This document shows, one piece after another, positions 47,311 to 58,070 of a stretch of 64,000 bases of DNA (positions are counted from its first letter, which is position 1; each line of letters begins with the position of its first letter). The DNA is from Branchipolynoe longqiensis. Lineage: Eukaryota; Annelida; Polychaeta; Phyllodocida; Polynoidae. Made by a program: the position numbers and the translations under genes. Under the pieces are notes generated by a model, which was not told the DNA's origin, searched no databases, and worked only from the letters and a program-made list of their open reading frames with translations. The DNA lies in contig CM059187.1 in assembly GCA_030323885.1 (NCBI GenBank), positions 84,156,027 to 84,220,026 of the forward strand, in the 5' to 3' direction.

Positions 47311-48444
47311 TTATCTGTTGCTTTCCTCTTTTTTTAAGCAGTCCTGCTCTTTGTGAGGGTGGGAGCGCCTATAGCGGTATGCACAGAACGCACAGATATG
47401 CGCTATTCGATCTGGCAGAGTACCATGTGACTCCGTAAACCCACAAGGGCGGCCCCAGTTCCAGTTAAAGCACGCCTTCCCTTCCAGCTCCTTGTTATAC
47501 TCGTCTCGTGTATTAATCGGCTGGGAGGCCTGGGCCTGGTGGGGAACTGACACTGTTGCAGCCGGTCGTGAGTCGACAGTCGAGTAAACCGGCCTAGAGG
47601 CTGCCAACCTGTTTGCTTCCGCACAGACGTCTCTCTGTATAGCGGAGATAGCAGCACAGTCCAACCAGCCATGCCTCAGTCTCCCGTCCTCCACCATCTG
47701 GAACACGCGCTCCGACCAACGTCGGCATGTCGGCCAGTCCCAGACTATGGCCATGTTAGAGAGTTCAAGTTCATGTTTAAGCAATGGCGGCCACTACTGT
47801 CAGGAAAATCAGGGTGCGCCACTAACTGCCTTATGGCTGAGAAGTATTCCGCCCAGGTTGTCCCCCCAAACGAAATCTTCCTGAACCGGTCTCCTCGTGT
47901 AATGAAAAGATGAGGGAGCAGAACCCAACTTTTCAGCTTCTTGAGACCTGGCGTTGCTTCTGCAATACCGGCCACACATGGTGACCGCACTCGAACTGGT
48001 CTCGGAGGGGGAAGGGGACAGGGGCAGGACCGGGGTGCGTGAAACGCGGGGACGGCGTGGGCGAGGGGTGGTATGCAGCGGCGTCACTGGGGAAAGGCGC
48101 GGCGGAGAAGGGGAGGGGCGCCGGTGGTGATGGCGCTGGGAGGAAAAGGTGTGTGGCAGGGAAGACAACCCAGAAGCCACTGGAGTCCTCGGGCCCGCCG
48201 GCGTCTTGGACTGAAGGGCCGAACTAAGCCTCCTGTTCTCCCTTGTCAGCCGCTTAATGATATCCGACTCCGGCTCAGTATGAGAGGAGGAGGACGGCGT
48301 CCTTTGCTGCTGTGCCTTCTGCGAGGAGGAAGACTCCCCCGAATCACTCTCTCTCTCTGGATCACATGATGACCGTGCTTGTCTATACGGTTGATGTCTT
48401 TGTGCAAGCGGAGGTCGGCCTCGTCTTTTCCGTATTGCCGGCAT
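47311..48444 (-). pseudogene. Retroelement gag, unit 1
   Basis: Starts MPAIRKRRGRPPLAQRHQ at 48444. Ser/Pro-rich N-terminus, then in shifted frames LPHLFITRGDRFRKISFGG, MAIVWDWPTCRRWSERVFQM, and a Cys/His segment KACFNWNWGRPCGF ... HICAFCAYRYRRSHPHKEQDC. Two frameshifts are implied by alignment with the intact relative at 51859-50414. It lies directly upstream of the RT block (minus strand). Confidence 0.8.
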
Positions 48445-48610
48445 ACCTTCAGAGTAGTAGTAGCAGGCAGGAAAGCGAAGTACACAGTAGCAGCGGTGAG
48501 TGGAAAGTGATTCAGCATCAGACAGTGGTGCACGAAGAAAGCTAAAAATACACCAACCTCATGAGAAAATTACCCATGCTTGCTGTGGTTGTGCCGCCTC
48601 GGCCGACTTT

Positions 48611-49743
48611 TTATCTGTTGCTTTCCTCTTTTTTTAAGCAGTCCTGCTCTTTGTGAGGGTGGGAGCGCCTATAGCGGTATGCACAGAACGCACAGATATG
48701 CGCTATTCGATCTGGCAGAGTACCATGTGACTCCGTAAACCCACAAGGGCGGCCCCAGTTCCAGTTAAAGCACGCCTTCCCTTCCAGCTCCTTGTTATAC
48801 TCGTCTCGTGTATTAATCGGCTGGGAGGCCTGGGCCTGGTGGGGAACTGACACTGTTGCAGCCGGTCATGAGTCGACAGTCGAGTAAACCGGCCTAGAGG
48901 CTGCCAACCTGTTTGCTTCCGCACAGACGTCTCTCTGTATAGCGGAGATAGCAGCACAGTCCAACCAGCCATGCCTCAGTCTCCCGTCCTCCACCATCTG
49001 GAACACGCGCTCCGACCAACGTCGGCATGTCGGCCAGTCCCAGACTATGGCCATGTTAGAGAGTTCAAGTTCATGTTTAAGCAATGGCGGCCACTACTGT
49101 CAGGAAAATCAGGGTGCGCCACTAACTGCCTTATGGCTGAGAAGTATTCCGCCCAGGTTGTCCCCCCAAACGAAATCTTCCTGAACCGGTCTCCTCGTGT
49201 AATGAAAAGATGAGGGAGCAGAACCCAACTTTTCAGCTTCTTGAGACCTGGCGTTGCTTCTGCAATACCGGCCACACATGGTGACCGCACTCGAACTGGT
49301 CTCGGAGGGGGAAGGGGACAGGGGCAGGACCGGGGTGCGTGAAACGCGGGGACGGCGTGGGCGAGGGGTGGTATGCAGCGGCGTCACTGGGGAAAGGCGC
49401 GGCGGAGAAGGGGAGGGGCGCCGGTGGTGATGGCGCTGGGAGGAAAAGGTGTGTGGCAGGGAAGACAACCCAGAAGCCACTGGAGTCCTCGGGCCCGCAG
49501 CGTCTTGGACTGAAGGGCCGAACTAAGCCTCCTGTTCTCCCTTGTCAGCCGCTTAATGATATCCGACTCCGGCTCAGTATGAGAGGAGGAGGACGGCGTC
49601 CTTTGCTGCTGTGCCTTCTGCGAGGAGGAAGACTCCCCCGAATCACTCTCTCTCTCTGGATCACATGATGACCGTGCTTGTCTATACGGTTGATGTCTTT
49701 GTGCAAGCGGAGGTCGGCCTCGTCTTTTCCGTATTGCCGGCAT
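48611..49743 (-). pseudogene. Retroelement gag, unit 2
   Basis: Duplicate of unit 1 with an extra single-base deletion near 49499, so the N-terminal frame breaks even earlier. It lacks a following pol because unit 1 intervenes. Confidence 0.8.
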
Positions 49744-49879
49744 ACCTTCAGAGTAGTAGTAGCAGGCAGGAAAGCGAAGTACACAGTAGCAGCGGTGAGT
49801 GGAAAGTGATTCAGCATCAGACAGTGGTGCACGAAGAAAGCTAAAAATACACCAACCTCGTGAGAAAATTACCCATGAA

Positions 49880-50400
49880 CTAAAATAGTTAAACACAGCC
49901 CCTGGAGACTTCAGCGAGTGGGACTAGAACATAATGAAAGAGAGTAAGTCATAGGTCTTAGGAGTAAGAGGTGAAACATTATACGGGGATGAAAGATCTC
50001 CGCGATTCCGCGGATTTCCGGGATTTTTTAATCCCGCAGCACCATCAGCGTATACTAATATGTGGTTCTAATGCCGCAGCACTATCAGCATACACTATTG
50101 CCCCGTCCTGATATGACCTTAGATGTTGCTAGGACGTAAGACAACAACAAACAAACAAACAAACTAATATTAATAAATGCTCCAAGCATCGCAGCACTAT
50201 CAGCGTACACTACTAATACATGCTTCAAACAGTGCAGCACTTTCAACGTATGCCAATATATATGAAACCCGACTTACGGGAATTTTCCGCGATTCCCTGA
50301 CAATGCTAAACCTATGGGAGAATATCAGCATTTCCGCTTTTTTTCCCGGAGACCACTTTCATCCCTGATTATAGAGAGTACAGAATGCCAAGTATTTCAT
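49880..50400. other. Spacer with SINE-1 tail and CCGCGATT motif
   Basis: No gene. 50103-50150 is a SINE-1 tail (TGATATGACCTTAGATGTTG). 49985-50030 and 50275-50365 hold the dispersed TCTCCGCGATTCCGCGG / GGAATTTTCCGCGATTCC motif. Confidence 0.55.
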
Positions 50401-50413
50401 GATATGCGCTGCT

Positions 50414-51859
50414 TTATTCTGCCATGTTCTGGGAGCCAGTCCGGAAGCGTAGAGGCGCCGGATGGTCAGTGCAGGGCAGGGCAGGCAGGATGTTTACAAC
50501 AGGCTGGGAGGGCGGGGGTGGCAGTGTATCAACTAGGTCACTACCCAAAATAGGAGGGGACCTGAGCGGGACCATGTGGCAGGATGGACCAGCATGCTGC
50601 GGTGGAGAAGAGTGTAATGGCAACACAGAAATAACAGTGGGCGGGACACTTACTGCGGCTGTTGACTGCTCCGCGAGTTTCCTATCCATAAACTTGCGCT
50701 TTTTCATGCAATCTTGCTCGCGATGCGGCAGACTACGCTTGAAGCGGTATGCGCAGTATGCACATATATGCACAAACCTTTCCAGCAGAACACCATGAGC
50801 CCCTTGAAATCCACAGTCTTTGCCCCAGTTCCACTGGTAGCAGGCTTTCCCATCCGTTTCTTTGTTGTAATCTTCCCGAGAATTCAGTGGAACTGGGGCG
50901 GCACCAAAGGAAGCCGGCGCAGTAGTAGCCGCAGCAGGGCGGGGCTCTTGAGGCTGGGCAAAAGCCAGCCGCGGAGGCACCTGTCTTGGCGCATTTGTGC
51001 ACACCTCACGCTGTATGTCTTTCAGCGCCACGTGGTCTGACCAGCTGTCCGGAAGGCACCCGTCCCCTATCATTTGAAACAAGCACTCGGACCAGTGCTC
51101 GCAGGTGGGCCAGTCCCACGTTATCGCCATCCTCGCTAGGTCTTCCTCGTGTTGTAAGAAAGCTGGCCACCACTCTTCCGGGAACATGGGATGAGCTGCG
51201 ATATGGCGAAGTGCTACAAAATTTTCTGCCCAGCTAGCCTCCCCAACACCTATCTTCCTACAGGCATCCCCACGCGTGACAAAATTATGCGGGAAGAAAG
51301 TCATACCTGTCGGCCTCTGTAACACGGGGTTGTCAAGGATAACCGCAGCAGCTGCTTGGGCCACATGCGCCAGCCGAGGCGGGGGTGGCGGAATTGGCAG
51401 TGGGTGCAATGGCTGTGGCCTGGGTGGGCAACGACCATGTGGCATGGCCGCCGGCTGAGGAGCAGGTAGCGGGGTGAACACTACTGGCGGGGTACAGCGT
51501 GGAATGGGGGTGAGAGCTGGAGGTGGTGGTGTGAAGACTGACCGAGGAGTGACAGGAACCACCGGAGAACTTGGCCGCCTCACAGGCCGCCTCACAGACG
51601 GAGACGATACACACGGAAGCCTCCTAGCAGGGGTAGCCACAACGTGTTCCAATGCACTCAGACGGGCTGCTACGTCCGAATATCTCTTGTTCTCTCTAGA
51701 CAGCCTACGAATTACGTCTCTATCCGACTCCTGCTCAGAGGAAGTAGAGGAAGCCTGTACTGGCTGCTCCGGCCACAACGGTGTAGAACTACTAGACCCC
51801 AGTGAGTCCGGATTGAGCAACAGGTCACAGGACAACTGGTCCGCTCTATATGGCTGCAT
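50414..51859 (-). CDS. Intact gag of a related retroelement
   Basis: 481 residues in a single frame, homologous to the two damaged gag copies: FFPHNFVTRGDACRKIG, MAITWDWPTCEHWSECLFQM, DIQREVC, NSREDYNKETDGKACYQWNW, and a Cys/His cluster HICAYCAYRFKRSLPHREQDC that resembles a zinc-binding knuckle. The long middle part is Pro-rich (PPPPRLAHVAQ). It shares the architecture but is clearly diverged, so it belongs to a different subfamily. No pol follows; the element ends near 50400. Its 5' leader reaches the terminal signature at 52089-52117. Confidence 0.8.
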   Translation of the reverse strand: MQPYRADQLSCDLLLNPDSLGSSSSTPLWPEQPVQASSTSSEQESDRDVIRRLSRENKRYSDVAARLSALEHVVATPARRLPCVSSPSVRRPVRRPSSPVVPVTPRSVFTPPPPALTPIPRCTPPVVFTPLPAPQPAAMPHGRCPPRPQPLHPLPIPPPPPRLAHVAQAAAAVILDNPVLQRPTGMTFFPHNFVTRGDACRKIGVGEASWAENFVALRHIAAHPMFPEEWWPAFLQHEEDLARMAITWDWPTCEHWSECLFQMIGDGCLPDSWSDHVALKDIQREVCTNAPRQVPPRLAFAQPQEPRPAAATTAPASFGAAPVPLNSREDYNKETDGKACYQWNWGKDCGFQGAHGVLLERFVHICAYCAYRFKRSLPHREQDCMKKRKFMDRKLAEQSTAAVSVPPTVISVLPLHSSPPQHAGPSCHMVPLRSPPILGSDLVDTLPPPPSQPVVNILPALPCTDHPAPLRFRTGSQNMAE

Positions 51860-52088
51860 ACGCGCCTGTTGCTCTGACAGCGGTGGCCTACCTCAACGCT
51901 TTTTCACAGGCGGCATTACCCAGCGTGTTGCGGTAGAGACAGACACTAGTAACGCACGTGGTTGAACGAGAGAAGGCAGTCGCAGTGCAGTGATCGAAGT
52001 GCATTCGAGAGCAGCCAGCGGAGTAGTGACGCAGTAGGCAGACTGGGATTCAGCAGGAAGACTAAAATAGAACAGTGGGGTCGTGTGC

Positions 52089-52117
52089 AAATTACCCGTG
52101 TTAGCCTGCAGCCAACA
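52089..52117 (-). repeat. Retroelement 5' terminus signature
   Basis: Minus-strand reading TGTTGGCTGCAGGCTAACA followed by CGGGTAATTT. The same arrangement occurs at 37694-37720, and its inner half at 48566-48578 and 49865-49877. Confidence 0.7.
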
Positions 52118-52119
52118 TG

Positions 52120-52940
52120 TTTGTTGTGTAATTATATCCTGGATAATAATAAAATCCTGTGTGCCATAAACATTTTTGATGTGCAGAATGCAAGTAAAAT
52201 CCCGCATGTTATGAATATAATTATGTAATTTTTGACAAATGCTAGTGCTGCTAGTTAGATGGCAGCAGGAAACTAAAGTCTTCCTCAGTGTTTCTCGTTA
52301 GAATCATGCAGAGTGTGCATTCATGGTGACTGAATAGTGTTCTCCCATTATAACTGAGTGACAGTCTCTCAGCTGGTTCCTCGTTGGCAAATACTGGAAT
52401 CTAGAATTCACATTATATAGAAACCACTGACTGCTTAAATAAGTCAGGAAGAGAATGTTTTTGAACAATTTAGGAATTAACCCAGAAGTAAAAAAATATT
52501 CTCGCATTGTAAAAGTCCTTGCGAAATTTTTATTTTACTAGAGAAAAAAAGTTGAATTAAAGATTTAGGTTAGCGTCACGCTGCCATAGTGTAATAAGTT
52601 GCACATAGCTCTCCACGTGAAATGCCACATACACAAGTAGGTTTGGATATGCACCAAAGAGCTGATATAGGCTAATAATTAGGACAATCGCCTCCAGAAT
52701 AGCGGAAGTGTGGGTTTGAGGTTCGTTCTAAGCATATTCCCCGAGTTTCGTTCTAGGCATGTTCCCATTGGTTACAAAACCCATACAGCATTAAAAAAAA
52801 AAAAAAAATTGTTGTTGTGTTATAAATATAGTTTATTCATTGAAAAAAAAAGAATTCATGCAGTTAGGGTGTCGGAGCACGGGGTGCTGTGTCAACGATT
52901 ATGTTCGTGCTGAGTGCTGTAAGTGTTTACCTTGCCCTGT
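52120..52940. other. No gene seen
   Basis: AT-rich sequence with no recognisable gene. 52690-52735 shows a weak resemblance to a tRNA-like SINE end. Confidence 0.4.
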
Positions 52941-52944
52941 ATGT

Positions 52945-53236
52945 AAAGCCCAGTCACCTCACCGGATTGGAGGAAACGGACAGAAACCGAACAAAGTCAG
53001 TTTTGTGTCCGTACAAGTTTTGATCATGCACAAAACTAAGAACAGATGCCGCCGGACTGATGTCTACGGTTCTTGTCAGGTTTGAGTTTGTTTCATCTGT
53101 TGGCTGTCCGTTTCATGTCCGTTCGTCTGGCGGGCTTCGCAAAACTTTGACACATTTTAATACATTTTGATACTTCTCATCACCGGATTAGACAATTCTG
53201 TCCGTTGCTCAATCCAGTGAGGTGTGACTGGGCATT
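52945..53236. mobile_element. MITE family E
   Basis: Imperfect inverted ends AAGCCCAGTCACCTCACCGG (52946) and, read backward from 53236, ATGCCCAGTCACACCTCACT. Noncoding, 292 bp. Only one copy in the window. Confidence 0.7.
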
Positions 53237-53399
53237 AAAAGCACATGTGCTACCTGGATATTTGTAATTGTAAACTTGACACTTCTGATGGCACGTGGAC
53301 CAGTGTAGTGAGTTGACTCACCTCTCCATGTGAAATCCCACATACACAAGCAGGTGTGGGGAGCCTCGTTAGTCTAATTTACGACACAAACAAGCAGAT

Positions 53400-53769
53400 A
53401 TTTGACATGAACTTTATTCAAGTAGTAGTCAGGTATAAGAGTAGTGTTCACAAGGTCAAAAGTTCAAAGGTCAAATGTTTGTCAATTCAGGCTCTCAACC
53501 CTATTGCTTGTATTGTCTGTGTTCGTCTGTTTGTAGGGATGGGTGGGCGGCCGAGTAAAGCTGGTAGTGTTGATGGTTCGGCTGCTGGAGGTGTAGTCGT
53601 GAAAGCAGGATCTGGCGGGCCATCGATGACCGGGTGTGACGTCAAGAGTCTCATGTGCGAGAGTTTGTGGTAATTCTCGCAGGAGGCATGGTGGTTAGTG
53701 GGATCGAACCCCGGTGGCGCCACTACAGTAACTCCTTGTTTGCGAGCAAATTACCCATGTTGACGAACC
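53400..53769 (-). mobile_element. Repeat J, second copy
   Basis: Shares TTTATTCAAGTAGTAG (AATAAA on the minus strand), GGGTGGGCGGCC, GGTGGCGCCA and the terminus AAATTACCCATGTTG with 29600-29982. A start-only fragment is at 63655-63745. Confidence 0.5.
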
Positions 53770-53778
53770 ATGAACAAC

Positions 53779-54680
53779 GCTTAAAGCTGCATAGTCCGAT
53801 GAAAACATCAAATTTGCAAAACCAAAACACTGTTGTAGATTTGATTCTACATATTTAACTTAGATACTGGTGCATTTATTAAATATTCTGTCGCCACATA
53901 GAAAGGAATACTGAAAAAATTCAATAGAATCTTATTGCTGAACCCTATAGCCCTGTTTACACGGGCGATTTAAAATGCCACATATGAAACGCCTTGCCTA
54001 GATCGACTCACATTTGCCGTGTAGACGCGGCTCTGTGGCGTTTTAGGGCTGAATCGCTTCATATGAAACGGTTCATCTATACCACCTCCCGAGGTGGTTT
54101 ATTTGAAGCGATTCAGCTGGTTCCCGGGCGGCGATAGTATAAAATAGTAGTGCGTGCTGGCAACAGGGGGAGCAGTAACTAATTGCTGGTGCCCGGCAGT
54201 GTTAGGGCCTGATTACGTTGAAATCTAGTGAATGCGATCATATTTAACAGAATTACAGACTCAAATAATGAAATTTAATTAAATTAACCTTAAATTCCAA
54301 GTGATATTAACGTAGAAGCTACATCGGCGTCGAATCGACGTGTGTAAACTAAACAAATAGCAGTGCTTGCCGGCTACAGCTGCCTGCTGGTTCCCGGCGC
54401 CGACACACTTTCCAACTCCGCCGTGTAAACACGCATCTAAAACGCTTCATATAAATCACCTTGTCTAGAACGTTTCACAATTCCCCGTGTAAACACGGCT
54501 TATGGCTTTGGCATTCTTGCCGAAATTCATTCGACATGTTTGCACTTCAAATATCTAAAAGGTTTGCCATTTAATACAAGTTACTTCAAACTAAAGTAAG
54601 GTACATTATAACGGTCAATTTTATATATCTATCTCAGAAAATGACAGAAATTCAAATCCATCGGACTATACAACTTTAAG
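53779..54680 (+). mobile_element. MITE family C copy, split by MITE D2
   Basis: Outer ends CTTAAAGCTGCATAGTCCGA and, backward from 54680, CTTAAAGTTGTATAGTCCGA. The two halves (53779-53948 and 54501-54680) join within the sequence GTCTATGGTGTC of other copies. Confidence 0.85.
53949..54500. mobile_element. MITE family D, copy D2 (nested)
   Basis: Inverted ends AGCCCTGTTTACACGGGCG and, backward, AGCCGTGTTTACACGGGGA, flanked by TAT on both sides. Interior blocks TTTTAGGGCTGAATCGCTTC and CATATGAAACGGTTCAT parallel D1. Confidence 0.85.
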
Positions 54681-54913
54681 ACGCTTTCCCAGGAATGGCA
54701 GACATGTGGGTTCGAGTCCCGCTCTATGGATGATATTCCTATTTGTATGCAACATGACCATAACAGTGTGGTAATCCATCTGGTATGTGCTGGCAAGGAC
54801 CCAGTACTGATGCTGCCAAAATGAAAGTTACACTACTGATGACTCACGCACCGGTAAACCTGGTTGAACTCTACGGGAAGGGACTAACGAAATGGTCTAT
54901 TACTGCATAGTTA

Positions 54914-55277
54914 CTTAAAGTTGCGTAATCCCCATAAATCATATTTCCAAAACCAACACAGCTAGCTAGATTTGATCTTAGATATCCAATTTAGATACTT
55001 GTGTATTTATTTTTCGTTGTGTTGGCCCCCTTCCCACCTAAGAATATTAAAATCTCACTGGCTCTGATTTTACCCAGTTAACACAGCAATGGCATATTTC
55101 ACTTAGCCTCGACACACATTGTTTGCTTTTTAAATACCCGCAATATTATCTAATTAACATTAAGGCCACTCAAAGTAAGCAAAAGTAGTGTCAATTGTCA
55201 ATCTGATGTATGTATTTAACTTTAAAATATGAATTAACCCCCCTGCAAAAAAACATCAAGGGATTATGTGACTTTAA
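54914..55277 (+). mobile_element. MITE family C, diverged copy
   Basis: Ends CTTAAAGTTGCGTAATCC and GGGATTATGTGACTTTAA. The interior is shortened and diverged. Confidence 0.55.
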
Positions 55278-55304
55278 CCAACACCCCATTAACAGTTACA
55301 CATT

Positions 55305-55821
55305 GGTCGTAATGCGAGCATTGCGCTTGATGCGTGGAGAGGAAGAGACCCTCCCCCCGCCTCCCCGGTCGTCGCGCAGCATTCGCACCTCGCGTGACGT
55401 CCGCCTCTCACCCCTCTGCCTCCCCCTCCCCCGGCCCGCAGCTTTCGCACCTCACCCGCCACCGCCTCCTGCCTCCCTTATAAGGCCGCCCGCCGGCCTC
55501 CCTTAGCCATTCGCCTTCCAGCCCTCCTCCAAGCTCTGCCTTTTTCCTCCACCCACCCACCCAACTATCCTTTTCCCTCTTCTACCTCCTCGCTGGTGGA
55601 GGGCTCCTTGGCCCCCCCCCTCACCAGAACTCTTTTACCTCTGACATTGCTCCTTATGAGCCCCTGTTGTAATTATCCTTGTTTCTGCTCCTCAGGAACC
55701 TTACTTGCCTCTGTCCTTACTGTCTTCCTTTTCCACTATTGCTATGAACCCCCTGTTGCCGGAGGTGTCAATAAACGCCTCTTTTTCCCACCTCCGCCTC
55801 ACCTTCTTCCTTTTCGCGCAT
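55305..55821 (+). repeat. Promoter-like GC-rich repeat F, copy 2
   Basis: GGTCGTAATGCGAGCATTGCG, TTGATGCGTGGAGAGGAAGA, TATA-like CTTATAAGG at 55487, TGGTGGAGGGCTCCTTGG, AATAAA at 55770 and end TTTTCGCGCATCA. Not inserted in a DIRS element here, which shows F is an independent family. Confidence 0.7.
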
Positions 55822-56745
55822 CAAAGGTAATCTGTAAATCTAAAGAGGTTTATGTTCAGAAGCGGAAGAAAGGTCACTTGTATTTAAACAAAATACTGTG
55901 TTTACTTGTAACATAAGTGTACACATAGACAATGCGTTAACGGTCAATGTTAGTTATATTGTAATCTGAAACCGCCTGCTATATACGTACAGGTATTCCA
56001 TGGTTTTACCTCGGTATATAGCCTCAGGCTAGCCGCAGGCTAGGGAGAGGTAAGCACATCCGGGTCCAGCAATTAGCATAAGCAGCTCACAGCGGGAGGA
56101 CGTTCGCTGAGCTGCTCCGGCAGGATTTAACTACTACAACACTTTAACCAACTGTAAGTATTGCGAAATTGCGATAAACTTCTTAAGGATGGTTTATAGC
56201 ATCCCATTATGAAAGCTTAGAACTTTCTCAGGTCCGATTTGGACATGTTTTGGTGTTATAAAAAACACAAGGATAGAATGCTTATGTACAGAACTGAAAC
56301 CGATACCGCTTGATATAGCGAAACCTGTATACAGACAGGCAGAGATGTTAACCCGAGTTGCATCTCCTAAGGAAATTCCTCCGAACCCGAAAGAGGGTTT
56401 TGTTGGGGATGATCCTGGGTTTCTTTTATAGACTCCCCAGACCGGTTTTTGAGGCGAGCCTCCGAGTTTCGTAATATTTTCTTCAACTTGCTGGCGCAGA
56501 ATGCCGCGGGTGGGAGAAGTGTACGAAACAGAGAGAGCGGGCGTGCCAATGGCCGCCCCTCCGTATGGTTGGTTTCACTACCGATAAAACCTACGGCATA
56601 CCATTAGCTTAACGCCTGTATACAGAACGGTGTAAACACGTTACTCTATACCATAAGAATAATACCTCAACGCAGTTCTGGGGCTCACTTTGTGACCATG
56701 TTGAGATGATACCGGTATTAAGTAACTTTTTTGTTACAGAAACCG

Positions 56746-58041
56746 ATGGCCACCAAGCGAAACAAGGTTCCGCCGGCAGCGGCAGAAGGCCGCGTGCCCT
56801 CAGGGTACGATTCGTCGCCGCCACAGACGCGTCCACCGTCACCACAGCCAGGTGCTGGTCCTTCGGATAAGGATAGCGGAGAGGAGGACCTAGAAGAAAA
56901 GATCGTCAGACTTATGGAGAAATACAAAAACATGCAGCCCATTACACAGGTTTCCTCTCCTCCCATCCCAGACGACGACTGGGAAGACTTTTCGGATGAT
57001 GAAACAGAATCAGCATTTGAGGTTCCGAAACCGAAAGTCAAAAGGCGCAAAAGACCCATGAGTAGCTCAGGTGATGAATATACCAAAGTCAACAAGAAGC
57101 GGGTTAAAAAGACCAAGAAAAACAAAAAGAAGAAGGACTCATCGTCTGATGATTCAGATGACTCGTCCTCAACTGAGTCTGATTCAGACACCGAAAGAGC
57201 GGGTGTTTATGCAAGGATAGGGGCGAAAATTAAAAAGAAATGCCCGTTGGCGAAAGCAAAGAGGTTGCGTACCACAACCATGATGAGGGAAGCGTTAAAA
57301 GGACATTTCCACACGTTCAAACCCGCTGAGGTGATCAACAAGTTAACCGAACAAATCTCGGGAATCAAAGGGGTTCCCGAGTCCATCAGCAAAGAAATGG
57401 ATGCAGGTATCCATCTCTCGGATGAAAGACGGCGTTACGAGAACGCGTTGTGTACGATCCAAAAAGCAGTGCTCGGAGCTCTGACTTCTATAACTCCGGT
57501 AGCAAATAGAATGCAAGCCGAGAATAAATTCTCGTCGCTTGCACGAGTCATGGATAAAGGCATTGCGCTGCTTACCGCAGCGTCGAACTTTATGACTTTT
57601 CGACGTTTTGAGAACGTCTATAAGTCGGTGACCACAGATGCTGGCAAAGAAGTAGCCAGGTCTAAGAAAGTAACGGACAATGACGGTAAAGAATATACAC
57701 TTTACCTCCCACCAAAGCCAGTGCTAGGTAAGCCGCTGGACAAAACCAAAATGTTTGGGGGACAGCTAGCGCACCTCTTCAAAGCAGTGGAAGTAGACAC
57801 TAAAAGCGCTAAGAACACTGACAGGAGTAAAAAGTTCGACAACCCCAGCAAATTCCGACGCCCCCGCTCGGATTTTCGCTTCCGCCGAGGAGGCAGGCCG
57901 GGACGAGGAGGTCCATCCTTCGGGTTCAATCCCAGAGGACGAGGCAGAGGAGAACGACAGACCACGGGGTGGAACGACAACCGCGGGTACAAAAGGGAGT
58001 TTACACCCAGACCCCAGTTCCCACGGCCAGGAGCCAAGTAG
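56746..58041 (+). CDS. DIRS element 2 gag-like protein
   Basis: 431 residues from MATKRNKVPPAAAEG; an upstream in-frame ATG at 56731 adds five residues not conserved in element 1. Acidic N-terminus, Lys-rich and Ser/Asp-rich tracts (KKDSSSDDSDDSSSTESD), conserved core TTTMMREALKGHFHTFKPAE and NRMQAENKFSSLARVMDKG, and an RGG-like C-terminus (GRPGRGGPSFGFNPRGRGRG). Presumed nucleic-acid-binding coat or chaperone protein of the element. Intact. The RT ORF's conserved start lies 30 nt downstream. Confidence 0.87.
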   Translation: MATKRNKVPPAAAEGRVPSGYDSSPPQTRPPSPQPGAGPSDKDSGEEDLEEKIVRLMEKYKNMQPITQVSSPPIPDDDWEDFSDDETESAFEVPKPKVKRRKRPMSSSGDEYTKVNKKRVKKTKKNKKKKDSSSDDSDDSSSTESDSDTERAGVYARIGAKIKKKCPLAKAKRLRTTTMMREALKGHFHTFKPAEVINKLTEQISGIKGVPESISKEMDAGIHLSDERRRYENALCTIQKAVLGALTSITPVANRMQAENKFSSLARVMDKGIALLTAASNFMTFRRFENVYKSVTTDAGKEVARSKKVTDNDGKEYTLYLPPKPVLGKPLDKTKMFGGQLAHLFKAVEVDTKSAKNTDRSKKFDNPSKFRRPRSDFRFRRGGRPGRGGPSFGFNPRGRGRGERQTTGWNDNRGYKREFTPRPQFPRPGAK

Positions 58042-58070
58042 AGTCGACGACACAGACTTCTACCCTCAAC

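Larger units (their letters stand above)
47279..49877 (-). repeat. 1.3-kb tandem duplication of retroelement 5' part
   Basis: Unit 1 is 47279-48578 (1300 bp) and unit 2 is 48579-49877 (1299 bp). I noticed only three differences, including one single-base deletion. Each unit runs from the terminus CATGGGTAATTTT (minus-strand reading) through the leader and most of gag. Confidence 0.95.

Noticed and set aside
51474..51965. 163-aa plus-strand frame and other frames opposite gag (50424-50798, 48073-48369)
   Set aside because: They are antisense to the retroelement gag genes, whose minus-strand frame is conserved between copies.
53690..53730. Retroviral-type primer binding site (GGGATCGAACCCC next to GGTGGCGCCA)
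   Set aside because: The tRNA-like match can be read in both orientations and no LTR pair is present, so a primer site cannot be supported.
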